From Roseiarcus sp963816065 (GTDB lineage Bacteria; Pseudomonadota; Alphaproteobacteria; Rhizobiales; Beijerinckiaceae): 64,000 nucleotides of DNA. The position numbers were made by a program, and so were the translations under genes. Numbering within the stretch: position 1 is the first letter of the stretch; every line of letters starts with the position of its first letter. The notes below the pieces were generated by a model. The model was not told where the DNA came from, ran no database searches, and saw only the letters and a program-made list of their open reading frames with translations. Below are positions 48,088 to 57,991 of the stretch, piece after piece. The stretch lies in NCBI GenBank assembly GCA_963816065.1, contig CAWFJG010000001.1:248001-312000 (forward strand), written 5' to 3'.

Positions 48088-49514
48088 ATGCTGACGAAAC
48101 GCGATCTCCTTCGCTTCGGCGCCGCCAGCGCGCTCGCCTCCGCCCTGCCGGGCGAATCGCTTGCTCAAAATTCTCCCGGCTTCTTCGGGGCGATCGACAT
48201 CGCCCAGAGCGGCTTCGCCTACGGCCTGCCGATCGTGATGAACTATGCCGTCATGTACAAGTTCGTGATCGACAAGGATTCCGGACAGTACAAGGCGCCC
48301 TTCAACACCATCGCCAACGCCCACGAGGTATTCACCTACAAGGACACCGCGGTCGTCACGCCCAATAGCGACACCCCCTATTCGATGCTGTGGATGGACC
48401 TGCGGGCGGAGCCCATCGTCATCAGCGTGCCCGCGGTCGACCCGAAGCGCTATTACTCGGTCCAGCTGATCGACAGCAGCGCCTACAACTATGGGTATAT
48501 CGGCTCGCGCGCGACCGGCAGCGACGCGGGCGACTATCTGATTGTCGGCCCCGAATGGAGGGGCGAAACCCCAGCCGGCGTCAAGAAAACATTCAAGTCG
48601 AGCTCGCAGCACTCGCTGGCGATCTTCCGCACCCAGCTCTTCAACGCCGCCGACATGGACAACGTGGCCGAGGTCCAGGACGGCTACAAGGCCCAGCCGC
48701 TGTCGGCGTTTCTCAATCAGCCCGCCCCGCCCGCGCCGCCGGCGATCGACTTCCCCAAGATCGACGACGACCTCGTGAAGACGAAGTTCTTCGACTATCT
48801 CGCCTTCATGCTGCAATTCATGCCGCCGATGCCAAACGAGGACGTGATCCGCGCCGACCTCGCCAAGATCGGGGTCGAGGCGGGCAAGCCGTTCAGCCTC
48901 AGACTCGCTCAGACTCGACGACCGGTTGCAGATTGCGGTCGGGATGAAGATGGGCGACCGTCGGATCGACGACGTGGTCAATCTTTCCGGCAAAAACGTC
49001 AACGGCTGGCGGATCGGTCTCAGCGGGCGGCGACCCCGCCTTCTTCAACGGCGACTGGCTGAAACGCGCCGCGGTCGCCAAGGGCGGCATCTACGCCAAC
49101 GATCCGATCGAGGCGGCCTATCCCTTCGCCCGCGCCGATGATCGCGGCAGGCCGCTCGACGGGAAGATGAAGTACACGCTGACCTTCCCCGCGAACGGGC
49201 TGCCGCCGGTCAACGCCTTCTGGTCGGTGACGATGTACGACGGCAAGACGCAACTTCTGGTCAAGAATCCGATCGACCGCTATCTGATCAACTCGCCGAT
49301 GCTGCCGGACCTGAAGAAAAACCAGGACGGCTCGATCACGATCTTTATCCAGAACGCCTCGCCCGGACCGGACAAGGAAACGAATTGGCTGCCGGCGCCG
49401 GAAGGCCCGATCTACATCGTCATGCGCCTCTACTGGCCGAAGACCAGCCCGCCCTCGATCCTGCCGCTCGGAAGCGGAACCTGGAAGCCGCCGGGAGTGA
49501 AGCGGGTGGGCTAG
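48088..49514 (+). pseudogene. DUF1254/DUF1214 domain protein, two frameshifts
   Basis: A protein of about 475 residues whose N-terminus, MLTKRDLLRFGAASALASAL, looks like a signal peptide ending Ser-Leu-Ala-Gln. The DUF1254 part follows (AYGLPIVMNYAVMYKFVIDK, VTPNSDTPYSMLWMDLRAEP), then after shifts near 48912 and 49028 the DUF1214 part (YTLTFPANGLPPVNAFWSVT, MYDGKTQLLVKNPIDRYLIN, LPAPEGPIYIVMRLYWPK). This pairing is widespread in proteobacteria and of unknown biochemical role; the protein is expected in the periplasm. The middle segment LDDRLQIAVGMKMGDRRI lies in a third frame. Confidence 0.85.
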
Positions 49515-49771
49515 CGACGCTTTCGCGTCCGAGGACATAGGGACGATCGGCGCCGGGAGTGGGTCAATTTGGGGACAGGACCGGCGCTCGACCCGCTCTG
49601 ATCGACAATAAATACACTAATGATATGTTTAATAAGGCGCAGGGCGGGCGGGCACACTCGGCCAAACGGCTTTTTGTGACAGTTTTGTACGCTTAAAGCA
49701 CTGAAAGAATTGCAAGCTTGCCAGACCTGCATGGTCCCCTCCGGGACCTGAATCTGCGCCTTTTCGGTCCC

Positions 49772-50401
49772 TCAGCCCTTTCTGACCACCGCCCGCACGA
49801 CCGCGCTCTCGCCCACGTGCAGATGGCCTTCATCCACCCGCGTTTCCGCCGCCTCGAGGAGCAGGATCTCCTCGGCTGCGAAATCCTGCCGCAGCGCCTC
49901 GACGGAATAGAGCAGCGCCGCGTCGCGCGGGCCGCCGCGTGTCCCGGCTGCGTGGCGGTCGAGCTGCTCGGGACGAAACGCTTCCAGCACGACGAGGCCG
50001 CCAGGCTTCAGCGCCTTCAGCGCCTTGGCGTGGACAATCCGCCGCTCGGCCTCGACGAGATGCAGGTAAATCAGCGCGATCAGGTCGTAGTGCGCTTCGG
50101 GCCAGTCCCACATGAGGGCGTCGGCGTGGACGGCGTTGACCCTCACGCCGCGATCGGCCGCGAGCGCCATGGCCTTGGCGACGCCGGAGGCCGAAAGATC
50201 GAGGGTGTCGACGTCCAGCCCCTGCCCCGCGAGCCATACTCCGTTGCGACCCTCGCCGTCGCCTGGGACAAGAGCGCGCATGCCCGGCCTCAACCGATTG
50301 GACTGGGCGGCCAGGAACGCGTTTGGCTCCAGCCCGTAGGCGTAGGGCGCCGCCCGGTAGCGCTCGTCCCACATGGCGGCGGGCGAAAGCGGTTCTTTCA
50401 T
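49772..50401 (-). CDS. SAM-dependent methyltransferase, TehB-like
   Basis: The 209-residue product begins MKEPLSPAAMWDERYRAAPY and has the class I SAM-binding motif RALVPGDGEGRNGVWLAGQG (near residue 42), the acidic motif near VDTLDLSASGVAKAM, and HYDLIALIYLHLVEAERRI followed by ALKPGGLVVLEAFRP. Size and order match small tellurite-resistance/thiopurine-type methylases. The substrate is unknown. It faces away from the CoA-transferase genes, with about 200 bases between. Confidence 0.85.
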   Translation of the reverse strand: MKEPLSPAAMWDERYRAAPYAYGLEPNAFLAAQSNRLRPGMRALVPGDGEGRNGVWLAGQGLDVDTLDLSASGVAKAMALAADRGVRVNAVHADALMWDWPEAHYDLIALIYLHLVEAERRIVHAKALKALKPGGLVVLEAFRPEQLDRHAAGTRGGPRDAALLYSVEALRQDFAAEEILLLEAAETRVDEGHLHVGESAVVRAVVRKG

Positions 50402-50607
50402 TGGCGAACATCCTTCTCGTGCGCGGGCGCCCAGCGCGCGTCAGATGCTCCCGATTGTCGGAGCGGGTCAACCGTCACTGCGCCGCATCGGGCGCCAGCT
50501 CCAGCCGCGACAATCGGCTGCGCCTGTTCCGTATTCCGCTTACGCTCAAATTGATCTAGGCAACCAGCGCGCGGGTCGGCGCGCGGGGCAACACAAAGGT
50601 CGCAAGC

Positions 50608-51261
50608 ATGAAAACCGCTTTATCCGCCGAGGCGGCGGCCGCGCTCATTCCCGACGGGTCAGTCTGCCTGATCGGCGGTTTCATGGCGGTCGGCTCCCCC
50701 CACCGGTTGATCGACGCAATGGTGAAACGCGGGATCAAGGGCCTGACCGTCATCGCCAATGACACCGCGATGCCGGGCAAGGGGATCGGCAAGCTCATCT
50801 CCGCCGGCGCGATCAGCAAGCTGATCGCCTCGCATATCGGGCTCAATCCCGAGACGCAGAAGAAAATGATTGCCGGCGAGATCGAGGTCGAGCTCGCCCC
50901 GCAGGGCACGCTGATCGAGCGCATTCGCGCCGGCGGCGCCGGTCTTGGCGGCGTCCTCACCGCCACCGGCATCGGCACGGTGGTCGAGAAGGGCAAGCAG
51001 ATCGTCGAGGTCGACGGCAAACCTTACCTGCTCGAGAAGCCGATCAAGGGCGACTTCGCGCTCATCGGCTGCAAGCAGGCCGACTACTACGGCAACCTCG
51101 AGTACTCGCTGACCGCACACAATTTCAATCCGATCATGGCCCTGGCCGGCGCGATCGTCATCGCCGAGCCGCATCACATCGTGCCGGTCGGCGTCATCTC
51201 CCCCGACGACGTCAAGACGCCGGGCGTGCTCGTGACCCACCTTCTCGAGAGGGCAATCTGA
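50608..51261 (+). CDS. atoD: 3-oxoacid CoA-transferase, subunit A
   Basis: The 217-residue alpha subunit of a type I CoA transferase: CLIGGFMAVGSPHRLIDAMV near residue 21, the LTVIANDTAMPGKGIGKLI block, EVELAPQGTLIERIRAGGAG and a C-terminal NPIMALAGAIVIAEPHHIV. With the B subunit it moves CoA from succinyl- or acetyl-CoA to acetoacetate or a similar acid. The stop overlaps the ATG of the B gene (TGATG). The family includes SCOT, AtoDA and PcaIJ; the pattern fits the acetoacetate type best, though this is not decisive. Confidence 0.9.
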   Translation: MKTALSAEAAAALIPDGSVCLIGGFMAVGSPHRLIDAMVKRGIKGLTVIANDTAMPGKGIGKLISAGAISKLIASHIGLNPETQKKMIAGEIEVELAPQGTLIERIRAGGAGLGGVLTATGIGTVVEKGKQIVEVDGKPYLLEKPIKGDFALIGCKQADYYGNLEYSLTAHNFNPIMALAGAIVIAEPHHIVPVGVISPDDVKTPGVLVTHLLERAI

Positions 51262-51914
51262 TGGAAGACAAGGACATCATCGCGCAGCGGGTCGCCCAGG
51301 AGATCAAGGCGGAGATGCTGGTGAACCTCGGAATTGGTCTGCCGAGCCTCGTCGCCAATTACCTGCCCAAGGGCGTGCACGTGTTCTTCCAGGCGGAGAA
51401 CGGTGTCGTCGGCCTCGGCCCGCGGCCGCCCGAAGGGATGGAGGACGAGGATCTGACCGACGCCGGCGGCGGTTTCGTCACCGCTATGCCGGGCGCGGCC
51501 TCGATCGACAGCGCCATGAGCTTCGCGCTGATCCGCGGCGGCCATCTCGACATGACGGTGCTCGGCGGCCTCCAGGTCGACGAACGCGGCTATCTCGCCA
51601 ACTGGATGGTGCCGGGCAAGATGGTGCCCGGGATGGGCGGCGCAATGGACCTCGTGGCGGGCGCCAAGAGCGTCATCGTCGCCATGGTCCACACCGCAAA
51701 AGGCGCCCATAAAATCTTGCCGCAATGCACGTTGCCCTTGACGGCGACGCGGCGCGTCAGCCTGGTCGTCACCGAAATGGCGGTCATCGAGCCGACGGAG
51801 CGCGGGCTCGTGCTCAAGGAGCGTGGGCCGGGCGTGTCGGTCGAGGACATCGTGAAGGCGACCGGCGCGTCCCTCATCGTCGAGGGCGACGTGCCTGAAA
51901 TGAAGATCAATTAG
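51261..51914 (+). CDS. atoA: 3-oxoacid CoA-transferase, subunit B
   Basis: The 217-residue beta subunit: MLVNLGIGLPSLVANYLPKG near residue 19 and the active-site glutamate (Glu46) in VFFQAENGVVGLGPRP, which carries the CoA during the reaction. Later motifs GGHLDMTVLGGLQVDERGYL and MGGAMDLVAGAKSVIVAMVH are also those of the family. Translationally coupled to subunit A. A GC-rich hairpin follows about 110 bases downstream. Confidence 0.92.
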   Translation: MEDKDIIAQRVAQEIKAEMLVNLGIGLPSLVANYLPKGVHVFFQAENGVVGLGPRPPEGMEDEDLTDAGGGFVTAMPGAASIDSAMSFALIRGGHLDMTVLGGLQVDERGYLANWMVPGKMVPGMGGAMDLVAGAKSVIVAMVHTAKGAHKILPQCTLPLTATRRVSLVVTEMAVIEPTERGLVLKERGPGVSVEDIVKATGASLIVEGDVPEMKIN

Positions 51915-52021
51915 ATTCGGGCTTTCAATTCGCCATTTTCCGCGCCCCCTTCGCGCGGCGGAGGAACCAACACGGCAGACTTCGGCAATCGTCGCCGGGG
52001 CTTCCAAGGAAAAAGCAAAGC

Positions 52022-52052
52022 GCGCGGCGCGCGCTCGAGTCGCGCGCCGCGC
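52022..52052. terminator. Perfect GC-rich hairpin between converging genes
   Basis: A perfect 12-bp inverted repeat, gcgcggcgcgcg (52022-52033) with cgcgcgccgcgc (52041-52052), around the 7-base loop ctcgagt. It lies between the stop of atoA and the stop of the convergent DUF1236 gene, the right place for a bidirectional terminator, but there is no T tract on either side. Confidence 0.55.
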
Positions 52053-52142
52053 AACCGCCGCCCCCGGGGAGGATGCGGAGACGACGGAAGGGGGCTGCAA
52101 AAAGCCCTTCCGAGGGGAAACCCGCGTGGTCCGGATGAGGCC

Positions 52143-52652
52143 TCACGGACTACGGGAGCCGCCAGGCACAGCCTCAGGCGAAGGGCTCGTTCCGCCTGCT
52201 GGGGCGGGGCCCTTCTCCTGGCTGATCACCTCGACAACCTTGCGGGTCGAAGGCTCGACAATGACGACATCGTCGTTGGCGACCACATACTCGTAGCCGC
52301 GGTACTCGGGAACCAGATTGACGACCAAGGTCGGAAGCGGCCGAACGTCGACGTTTCCGGGCAACGGGGCGCCGACGTTCACATCGACGTCCGCGTTGCG
52401 CGGCGGTCCAGAGGTCGCCCGCAAGGCCGTAGCGATCTGCGCCGCGCTGATCTGCGAAATCCGGGTGGCGCCTTGGACGTGGACCTGCTGCGGGTTGACC
52501 GGGCCCGAGGTCGCGGAGGCGGCCTCGTTTGGCCGGCTGGCTGGGGCGACCGCGTTCCCGCCCGGGGCCGGCTGCCTCTCACCGGCCACAGCCGAGCCGC
52601 AAGCTCCCGCGATTAGGCTCGCCAAGCCTATGACGATGAAAGTCCGTCTCAT
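52143..52652 (-). CDS. DUF1236 secreted protein
   Basis: The 169-residue protein has a signal peptide (MRRTFIVIGLASLIAGACGS, cleavage near Ala-Val-Ala or lipidation at Cys18), a Pro/Ala/Asn-rich linker, and the DUF1236 block YRGYEYVVANDDVVIVEPST followed by RKVVEVI near residue 117. This domain is common in Hyphomicrobiales, often in one to three copies, in periplasmic proteins of unknown role. It lies on the opposite strand to lexA, with a 300-bp gap between. Confidence 0.87.
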   Translation of the reverse strand: MRRTFIVIGLASLIAGACGSAVAGERQPAPGGNAVAPASRPNEAASATSGPVNPQQVHVQGATRISQISAAQIATALRATSGPPRNADVDVNVGAPLPGNVDVRPLPTLVVNLVPEYRGYEYVVANDDVVIVEPSTRKVVEVISQEKGPAPAGGTSPSPEAVPGGSRSP

Positions 52653-52869
52653 CCTCGTCCTCCAAGCCTCGCCGCGACCCCTCCGCCTCGCGCAAGAACG
52701 AGCGACAGTGTGTTCGGTTCCGGCCGAAGCGAATGGAGTGAAGGAATTCTGCGGCCGGCGGGCTTCGACGAACCGGCCAGCGGTTTCCTGGCCGTACCCA
52801 ACGCGCCCGTTTGTTCAACATGGCCATCGGATTCCGCTTGCAGAACACAGCATGAACGAGTAGCTTTGC

Positions 52870-52884
52870 GTTCGTGATTTGTTT
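52870..52884 (+). promoter_or_regulatory. lexA: Putative LexA box upstream of lexA
   Basis: The sequence gttcgtgatttgttt fits the alphaproteobacterial LexA operator GTTC-N7-GTTC with one mismatch (GTTT). It lies 65 bases before the lexA start, the usual place for autoregulation. Confidence 0.65.
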
Positions 52885-52948
52885 ACGGCCCGCAGCTATC
52901 CCGGCTCGATCCGCCATTCGAGACGGGCCAATTGGTTCGGAGTTCTCC

Positions 52949-53653
52949 ATGCTGACGAAGAAACAGAGCGAGTTGCTGAGATTCATCCATGAGCGCCTCC
53001 AGGAGGACGGCGTTCCTCCCTCCTTCGACGAGATGAAGGATGCGCTCGATCTACGCTCCAAATCCGGCATCCACCGCCTGATTATGGCGCTCGAGGAGCG
53101 TGGCTTCATTCGCCGTCTCGCCAATCGCGCGCGGGCGATCGAGGTGTTGCGCCTGCCCGAATCGGCGACGGTCTCGACGCCACGGCCGCAAAAGTTCTCG
53201 CCGAGCGTGATCAACGGCGATCTCGGCCGCCTTCGCACACAGCCGCAGACAACGGCTTATGAGCCGCGCGCGCCCGCCATGGTGCCGCTCATGGGGCGCA
53301 TCGCGGCCGGCACGCCGATATCGGCCATTCAGACGCGGATGGAGACGATTGCGTTGCCACCGGATTTCCTCGGCGCCGGAGACCACTTCGCCCTCGAAGT
53401 GCGCGGCGACTCGATGATCGAGGCCGGCATCTTTGAGAACGATCTCGTGGTCATCCGGAAGCAGGATACGGCCGAAACCGGCGACATCGTGGTCGCGTTG
53501 ATCGATGACGAGGAAGCCACCCTGAAGCGGCTGCGCAAGCGCGGCGCGTCAATCGCCCTCGAAGCCGCGAATCCGGCCTATGAGACCCGGATCTTTGGGC
53601 CCGACCGGGTGCGGGTGCAGGGCAAGATGGTGAGCCTGTTCAGGCGCTACTGA
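52949..53653 (+). CDS. lexA: SOS repressor LexA
   Basis: LexA represses the DNA-damage regulon and cuts itself when RecA filaments form. The 234-residue protein has the N-terminal winged HTH (MLTKKQSELLRFIHERLQED, FDEMKDALDLRSKSGIHRLI), a linker of usual alphaproteobacterial length, the Ala120-Gly121 cleavage site in MGRIAAGTP, and the catalytic Ser155 (GDSMIEAG) and Lys193 (EEATLKRL). All parts are intact. The ATG at 52949 gives the exact family start. A LexA box lies upstream, and a 7-bp hairpin (ggagcgg/ccgctcc, 53660-53681) follows the stop. Confidence 0.96.
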   Translation: MLTKKQSELLRFIHERLQEDGVPPSFDEMKDALDLRSKSGIHRLIMALEERGFIRRLANRARAIEVLRLPESATVSTPRPQKFSPSVINGDLGRLRTQPQTTAYEPRAPAMVPLMGRIAAGTPISAIQTRMETIALPPDFLGAGDHFALEVRGDSMIEAGIFENDLVVIRKQDTAETGDIVVALIDDEEATLKRLRKRGASIALEAANPAYETRIFGPDRVRVQGKMVSLFRRY

Positions 53654-54215
53654 AGGGCCGGAGCGGATTTCGACCCGCTCCGCAAAGACCCGGAAGGTGC
53701 GGCGGGACCGGGCCCCTGCGAAGCGTTCGGTCGAAACGACATCGCCGTTCGACGTTGTGAACTTACGCCAACTCGTCATCAAGGCAATCCATAATGCTTT
53801 CATTGAATGGAGTTCGCAGAATTTACCTCAACAGGAATAGTTAACCGGTGAACATGACCCGAACGGACGCCAGGTAAGCCAATTGGGCTTGGACTAGAAT
53901 TGCTCGCACGCTCAACTCGATTTCGCTAAGCCGCCGACACGGGCATGCCACCTTCCCTTCTTCTTTGAGCGGATGCGCACTTGAAGCCGCCGGGCATCGA
54001 AGGCGGGTCGTGGGCGCTGGACCCGTCTCGTCTGAAGCCCCACCGTTTGCGCGATACCCGCGCAGGGCTGCCGCTGCTCCACCCGTTTGACCTGCTAACA
54101 GGCCATTCCTTTTTTGCTGCGGCGACGATCCGTGCCAGACTCCATGTAATATCAAAGTGTTGCTTATAGGACAACCCCCTGGTTGCGGGCCAGGGCGCGC
54201 ACAGAACGAGCACTT
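53654..54215. other. Gap after lexA, no supported gene
   Basis: About 560 bases with only short overlapping open frames. It has a hairpin just after lexA (53660-53681) and an AT-rich patch near 53780-53845. No RNA gene was recognised. Confidence 0.4.
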
Positions 54216-54265
54216 AACAGGCGCCGGAACAGGTTGTTATCAGGTCGAAACAGGTAAGGAACAGG
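54216..54265 (+). repeat. Array of five AACAGG direct repeats
   Basis: The hexamer aacagg (once atcagg) occurs at 54216, 54228, 54239, 54249 and 54260, with spacings of 12, 11, 10 and 11 bases. All copies would lie on about the same face of the helix. A single further copy is near 54096. The surrounding 350 bases, up to the transposase gene, hold no supported gene. Confidence 0.6.
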
Positions 54266-54668
54266 CTGGCGACGCGAGGGGGCAACATTGGCGCAGCCGG
54301 GTTGCAAGGCATGGCCATAAGGTTCCCCATGGTCGGATTGCCGCCTGCTCCCGGGTGTCAAGCGACATCCGGAAGCGACCTGGCGGCGGAATAAAAAGGC
54401 TTACAATCGCAAGTAGGCGACGATCCGCTTGTTGCGCCTCGCGGGAAGGCGTAGCCGACCGAAGAGGCTTGAATTGCGAATACGGCCGCCCTTGCGATGG
54501 GCCAGCGGAAGCAGTCGCGCGCGGCCCCCTCCCGTACGCGCGCCGCACAGGACTGATCCTAGAAACGGCAGTTTGCGCTTTGGCGCTGGGCCGAGAATCG
54601 CGCATTTTGTAGGGCATGACGCGCGAATTCCCCACGCCCTTTCGCCTCACCCTCTGGGTGAGCAACCC

Positions 54669-56163
54669 TTGGTTGTCGAGGGGGAGCCCTCAGGGGTCGA
54701 GGTCGACAGCTTCGGCGGGACGGTGCGGGTCGAATGGGACCACGAGGCGGCGATGACGCCGCTCGGTCAGCTTCCGTTCTTCATCGACTATCTGAAGACG
54801 GCGGGGCTGTTCGACGCCTTCGTTGCGGATTGTCCGCTACGGTATGGGAGCCCCAACGCGCCGAAGAAGCGGGACGTCCTGGGCACGGCGATGCTGGCGA
54901 TGCTGGCCGGGGCCAAGCGGTACGCGCATGTCGCGGCGGTGCGGGGGGACGGGGTGCTGCCGGAGTTGCTCGGCATGACGAAGGTCGTCAGCGAGGATGC
55001 GGTCCGGCGGGCGTTCAAGACGATCGACGAGGCGGAAGGCGCGGCCTGGCTGCGCGGTCATCTCGCGTTCTGCGTGGAGCCGCTGCTCGCCGAGCCGTGG
55101 ATCCTCGATGTCGATACGACGATCAAGCCGCTTTATGGCCATCAGGAGGGGGCGGTTCTCGGCTACAATCCGAAGAAGCCCGGACGGCCGAGCCATTGCT
55201 ATCACACCTATTCGATGGCCTCGACGCGGCTGGTTTTCGACGTCGACGTCAGCCCCGGCGACGAGCATACGTCCAAGCACGGCGCGCCCGGCCTGTGGGC
55301 GTTCCTCGACCGCCTCCCGCGCGACCTGTGGCCGGCGATTTTGCGCGGCGACAGCGGCTTCGGCAACGAAGGCGTCATGCGCGAGGCGGAAGCGCGCCGG
55401 CTTCCCTATCTCTTCAAGCTGCGTCTGACCCGGAACGTCCGGCGCATGATCGAGAAGCTTTCCGGGCGCGAGTGGGTCAGCGCGGGTCAGGGGTTCTGGG
55501 CCAAGGAGAGCGAGGTTCGGCTCGAGGGCTGGAGCCGCGAGCGGCGCGCCATCGTGCTCAGGCGGCGACTGAAGGGGGCCGTGGGGCTTTCTTATGAGGA
55601 CGAGAACGGGGCGGCGCAACTCACCTTCGCCGAGATCGGCGAGGCGACCGACATCTACGAGTACTCGGTTCTCGTCACCTCGCTCGACGAGGAGACGGAG
55701 AGCGTTCGGCCAGCTCTATCGCGACCGGGGGGACGACGAGAACATCTTCGACGAGATGAAGAACCAATGGGGCTGGGGCGGCTTCACCACGCACGATCTC
55801 GCGCGCTGCCGGCTGGCGGCGCGCCTGCTCGCGCTCTTCTACGACTGGTGGAACATCTTCGTTCGTCTCGCCGATCCGAACGCGCATCGCGAGGCGATCA
55901 CCAGCCGGCCGCTGTTCCTGTCGGCGGTCGCGACGCGAACGCGCCATGCCCGGCAGACCACGATCCGCGTCGCCAGCTCTCACGCCAGGGCGAGGCCCGC
56001 GGCGCGCGCGCTCGCCGCCGTCGCCGACTTCCTGCGTGGACTGGCGAAAAATGCGGAGCAGTTGACCCGCCTGCAAACATGGCGCGCCATCCTCTCGCGC
56101 GCCTTCCAGGCGTTCCTCGCCGGCCGCCTGCTCCGCGCGCCGCCGCGGCTCGCGCCGTCCTGA
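54669..56163 (+). pseudogene. DDE transposase (IS1380/IS4-like), one frameshift
   Basis: The translation has the family phrases VRVEWDHEAAMTPLGQLPFF, KKRDVLGTAMLAMLAGAKRY, the first catalytic Asp in WILDVDTTIKPLYGHQEGAV, YNPKKPGRPSHCYHTY, the second Asp in LRGDSGFGNEGVMREAEARR, and, after a shift near 55708, FGQLYRDRGDDENIFDEMKN with the catalytic Glu, then QWGWGGFTTHDLARCRLAAR. About 498 residues. The start is unsure: TTG at 54669 is in frame; an ATG at 54617 is in another frame. I could not define terminal inverted repeats, so the borders of the element are unknown. Confidence 0.82.
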
Positions 56164-56692
56164 TGCAACCCAAAGCCCGCTACAACCGCGCCACCCTCAG
56201 CGCCAACTGACGGGTTTAGGGTGAATAGCCGGACCGACCGTTCGGCGTCATCGTTTAGAATGTGCCTTTGATTTCCTTCCGACGTCGTTGGGGCGGCTTT
56301 TGCTGCGGGCGGGCCCCGGCGCGGACCTCCACCGAGGACCGCGCTCACGGCACGCTGTCGAGCGTCATGATCGCGGCGGCCCGAAGCGCCGCAGGGGCGC
56401 CGCTTTTGCCGTTGCATTGCACAACGCTTGACCAAAGGGTATCAAGCCGTAGGCGCCGATAGCGAAAGCTTTGTCGATAAACCATTGAAATTATTGATAT
56501 CAAATCCTGGCACGTTACCTGCTAGATGATGTGCGTCCGATTTTCATAGAACCCGGACTGAACGCGCGCCAACGGCGGCGCGGGTCATCATAGCGGCCCT
56601 CGGCCGCTCCTCTTCGATCGGCGGCCCAATGACGGTCCGCTCCCGGGCTATGGTCCGGCGGCGCCATGCGCCGGGATTGAAAGTCTCCTCCC
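56164..56692. other. Gap between the transposase and the nitrate cluster
   Basis: About 530 bases with no supported gene. There is an AT-rich patch near 56470-56510 that includes the palindrome ttgatatcaa; it lacks the 4-base gap of an FNR box. The promoter of the nitrate cluster should lie in this stretch. Confidence 0.4.
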
Positions 56693-57907
56693 ATGAACCG
56701 CGGATTTCTTCGCGCTGGGCATCTGCCCACACTCGTCGCAGCCTTTCTCTATTTCGATGTCAGCTTCATGGTCTGGGTCATCCTCGGACCGCTCGGCGTG
56801 TTCATCGCCATGGACCTACAACTGAACCCCGCACAAAAGGGCTTGATGGTGGCGACGCCGGTTCTCGCCGGCGCAGCCCTGCGCATTCTCAATGGCGTAC
56901 TCGCCGACCATCTGAAGCCCCGTCGCACCGGCATCCTGATGCAGTCGATCGTGATTGCGGGACTCGCGGCGTTTTGGGCGGTTGGCGTCGAATCCTTCGA
57001 TATGACGCTGGCCCTGGGAATCGTGCTCGGCGTCGCCGGCGCGTCCTTCGCCATCGCGCTGCCGCTCGCGTCCTATTGGTATCCGCCGCAGCACCAGGGC
57101 ACGGCGCTCGGCATCGCCGGCGCCGGGAATTCCGGCACGGTGTTCGCGGCGCTGTTCGCGCCGTCGCTCGCGGTCGCTTTCGGCTGGCGGAACGTGCTCG
57201 GTCTCGCGATCATTCCACTGGCGATCGTTCTGGCGCTGTTCGTTATCCTGGCCAAGGATAGCCCGCGCTCGCCGCCGAAGAAGGCATTCAAGGACTACGC
57301 CGAAATCCTCGGCGTCAGTGACGCCTGGTGGCTGATGGCGTTCTACAGCGTCAGCTTTGGCGGCTTCGTCGGCCTGTCGTCCTTCCTGCCGATCTATTTC
57401 AACGACCAGTACGGGCTCTCGCCGGTCGCAGCAGGCTATTGCACGGCAGCTTGCGTGTTCGCCGGCTCCTTCGTCAGGCCGTTCGGCGGCGCGGTCGCCG
57501 ACCGCGTCGGCGGCGTCAGGGCGCTGAGCTTCGTCTATGGCTTGGTCGCCGTCCTCCTGTTGGTCCTCAGCCGGGGAATCGTGGATCTGCGCGCCGCTCT
57601 GCCTCTGATCGTCGTGACGATGGGCGCGCTCGGCGCGGGCAACGGCGCGGTGTTTCAGATCGTGCCGCAGCGATTTGCTCGCAACGTCGGCGTCGTCACC
57701 GGCCTCGTCGGCGCAACCGGCGGCGTCGGCGGCTTCTATCTCGCTGCAAGCCTCGGCTTCGCCAAGCAACTCACCGGCGGCTACGGCGCGGGCCTGGCTA
57801 TTTTCGCCGGTCTTGCCCTCCTGGCGCTGACGGCGCTCGGAGCCGTCGGCGCCCGCTGGCGCCGGACCTGGCTCGACCGCTCGGCGCTCGCCACGGCAAG
57901 CGTCTGA
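56693..57907 (+). CDS. narK: Nitrate/nitrite transporter, NarK/NasA MFS family
   Basis: The 404-residue protein has twelve membrane helices and the nitrate-porter signatures: the first in VAGASFAIALPLASYWYPPQ and GTALGIAGAGNSGTVFAALF (Gly-rich helix 5), and the second in TMGALGAGNGAVFQIVPQRF and GVVTGLVGATGGVGGFYLAA (helix 11). Conserved Arg residues for anion binding are in LRILNGVLADHLKPRR and SFVRPFGGAVADRVG. It is 84 bases upstream of nirB on the same strand and brings in nitrate for assimilation. Confidence 0.94.
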   Translation: MNRGFLRAGHLPTLVAAFLYFDVSFMVWVILGPLGVFIAMDLQLNPAQKGLMVATPVLAGAALRILNGVLADHLKPRRTGILMQSIVIAGLAAFWAVGVESFDMTLALGIVLGVAGASFAIALPLASYWYPPQHQGTALGIAGAGNSGTVFAALFAPSLAVAFGWRNVLGLAIIPLAIVLALFVILAKDSPRSPPKKAFKDYAEILGVSDAWWLMAFYSVSFGGFVGLSSFLPIYFNDQYGLSPVAAGYCTAACVFAGSFVRPFGGAVADRVGGVRALSFVYGLVAVLLLVLSRGIVDLRAALPLIVVTMGALGAGNGAVFQIVPQRFARNVGVVTGLVGATGGVGGFYLAASLGFAKQLTGGYGAGLAIFAGLALLALTALGAVGARWRRTWLDRSALATASV

Positions 57908-57991
57908 TCCCGCCGGTCGCCGGCCTCGAGCCGGCGGCCCCTCGCGTTCCCGCCGCGCCGTCCGCGCGCCAGATGACGGAAATCCGTTCCC

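Noticed and set aside
54156..54612. 151-codon plus-strand frame and a similar minus-strand frame before the transposase
   Set aside because: They mirror each other, lack ribosome binding sites and cover the direct-repeat array; no domain was recognised.
54600..56220. Terminal inverted repeats for the second transposon
   Set aside because: No convincing pair of matching ends could be found around the transposase gene, so only the gene is annotated.
56500..56510. FNR-like palindrome ttgatatcaa upstream of the nitrate transporter
   Set aside because: The 4-base spacer of an FNR/Anr box is missing, and the cluster is assimilatory, so oxygen control is not expected.
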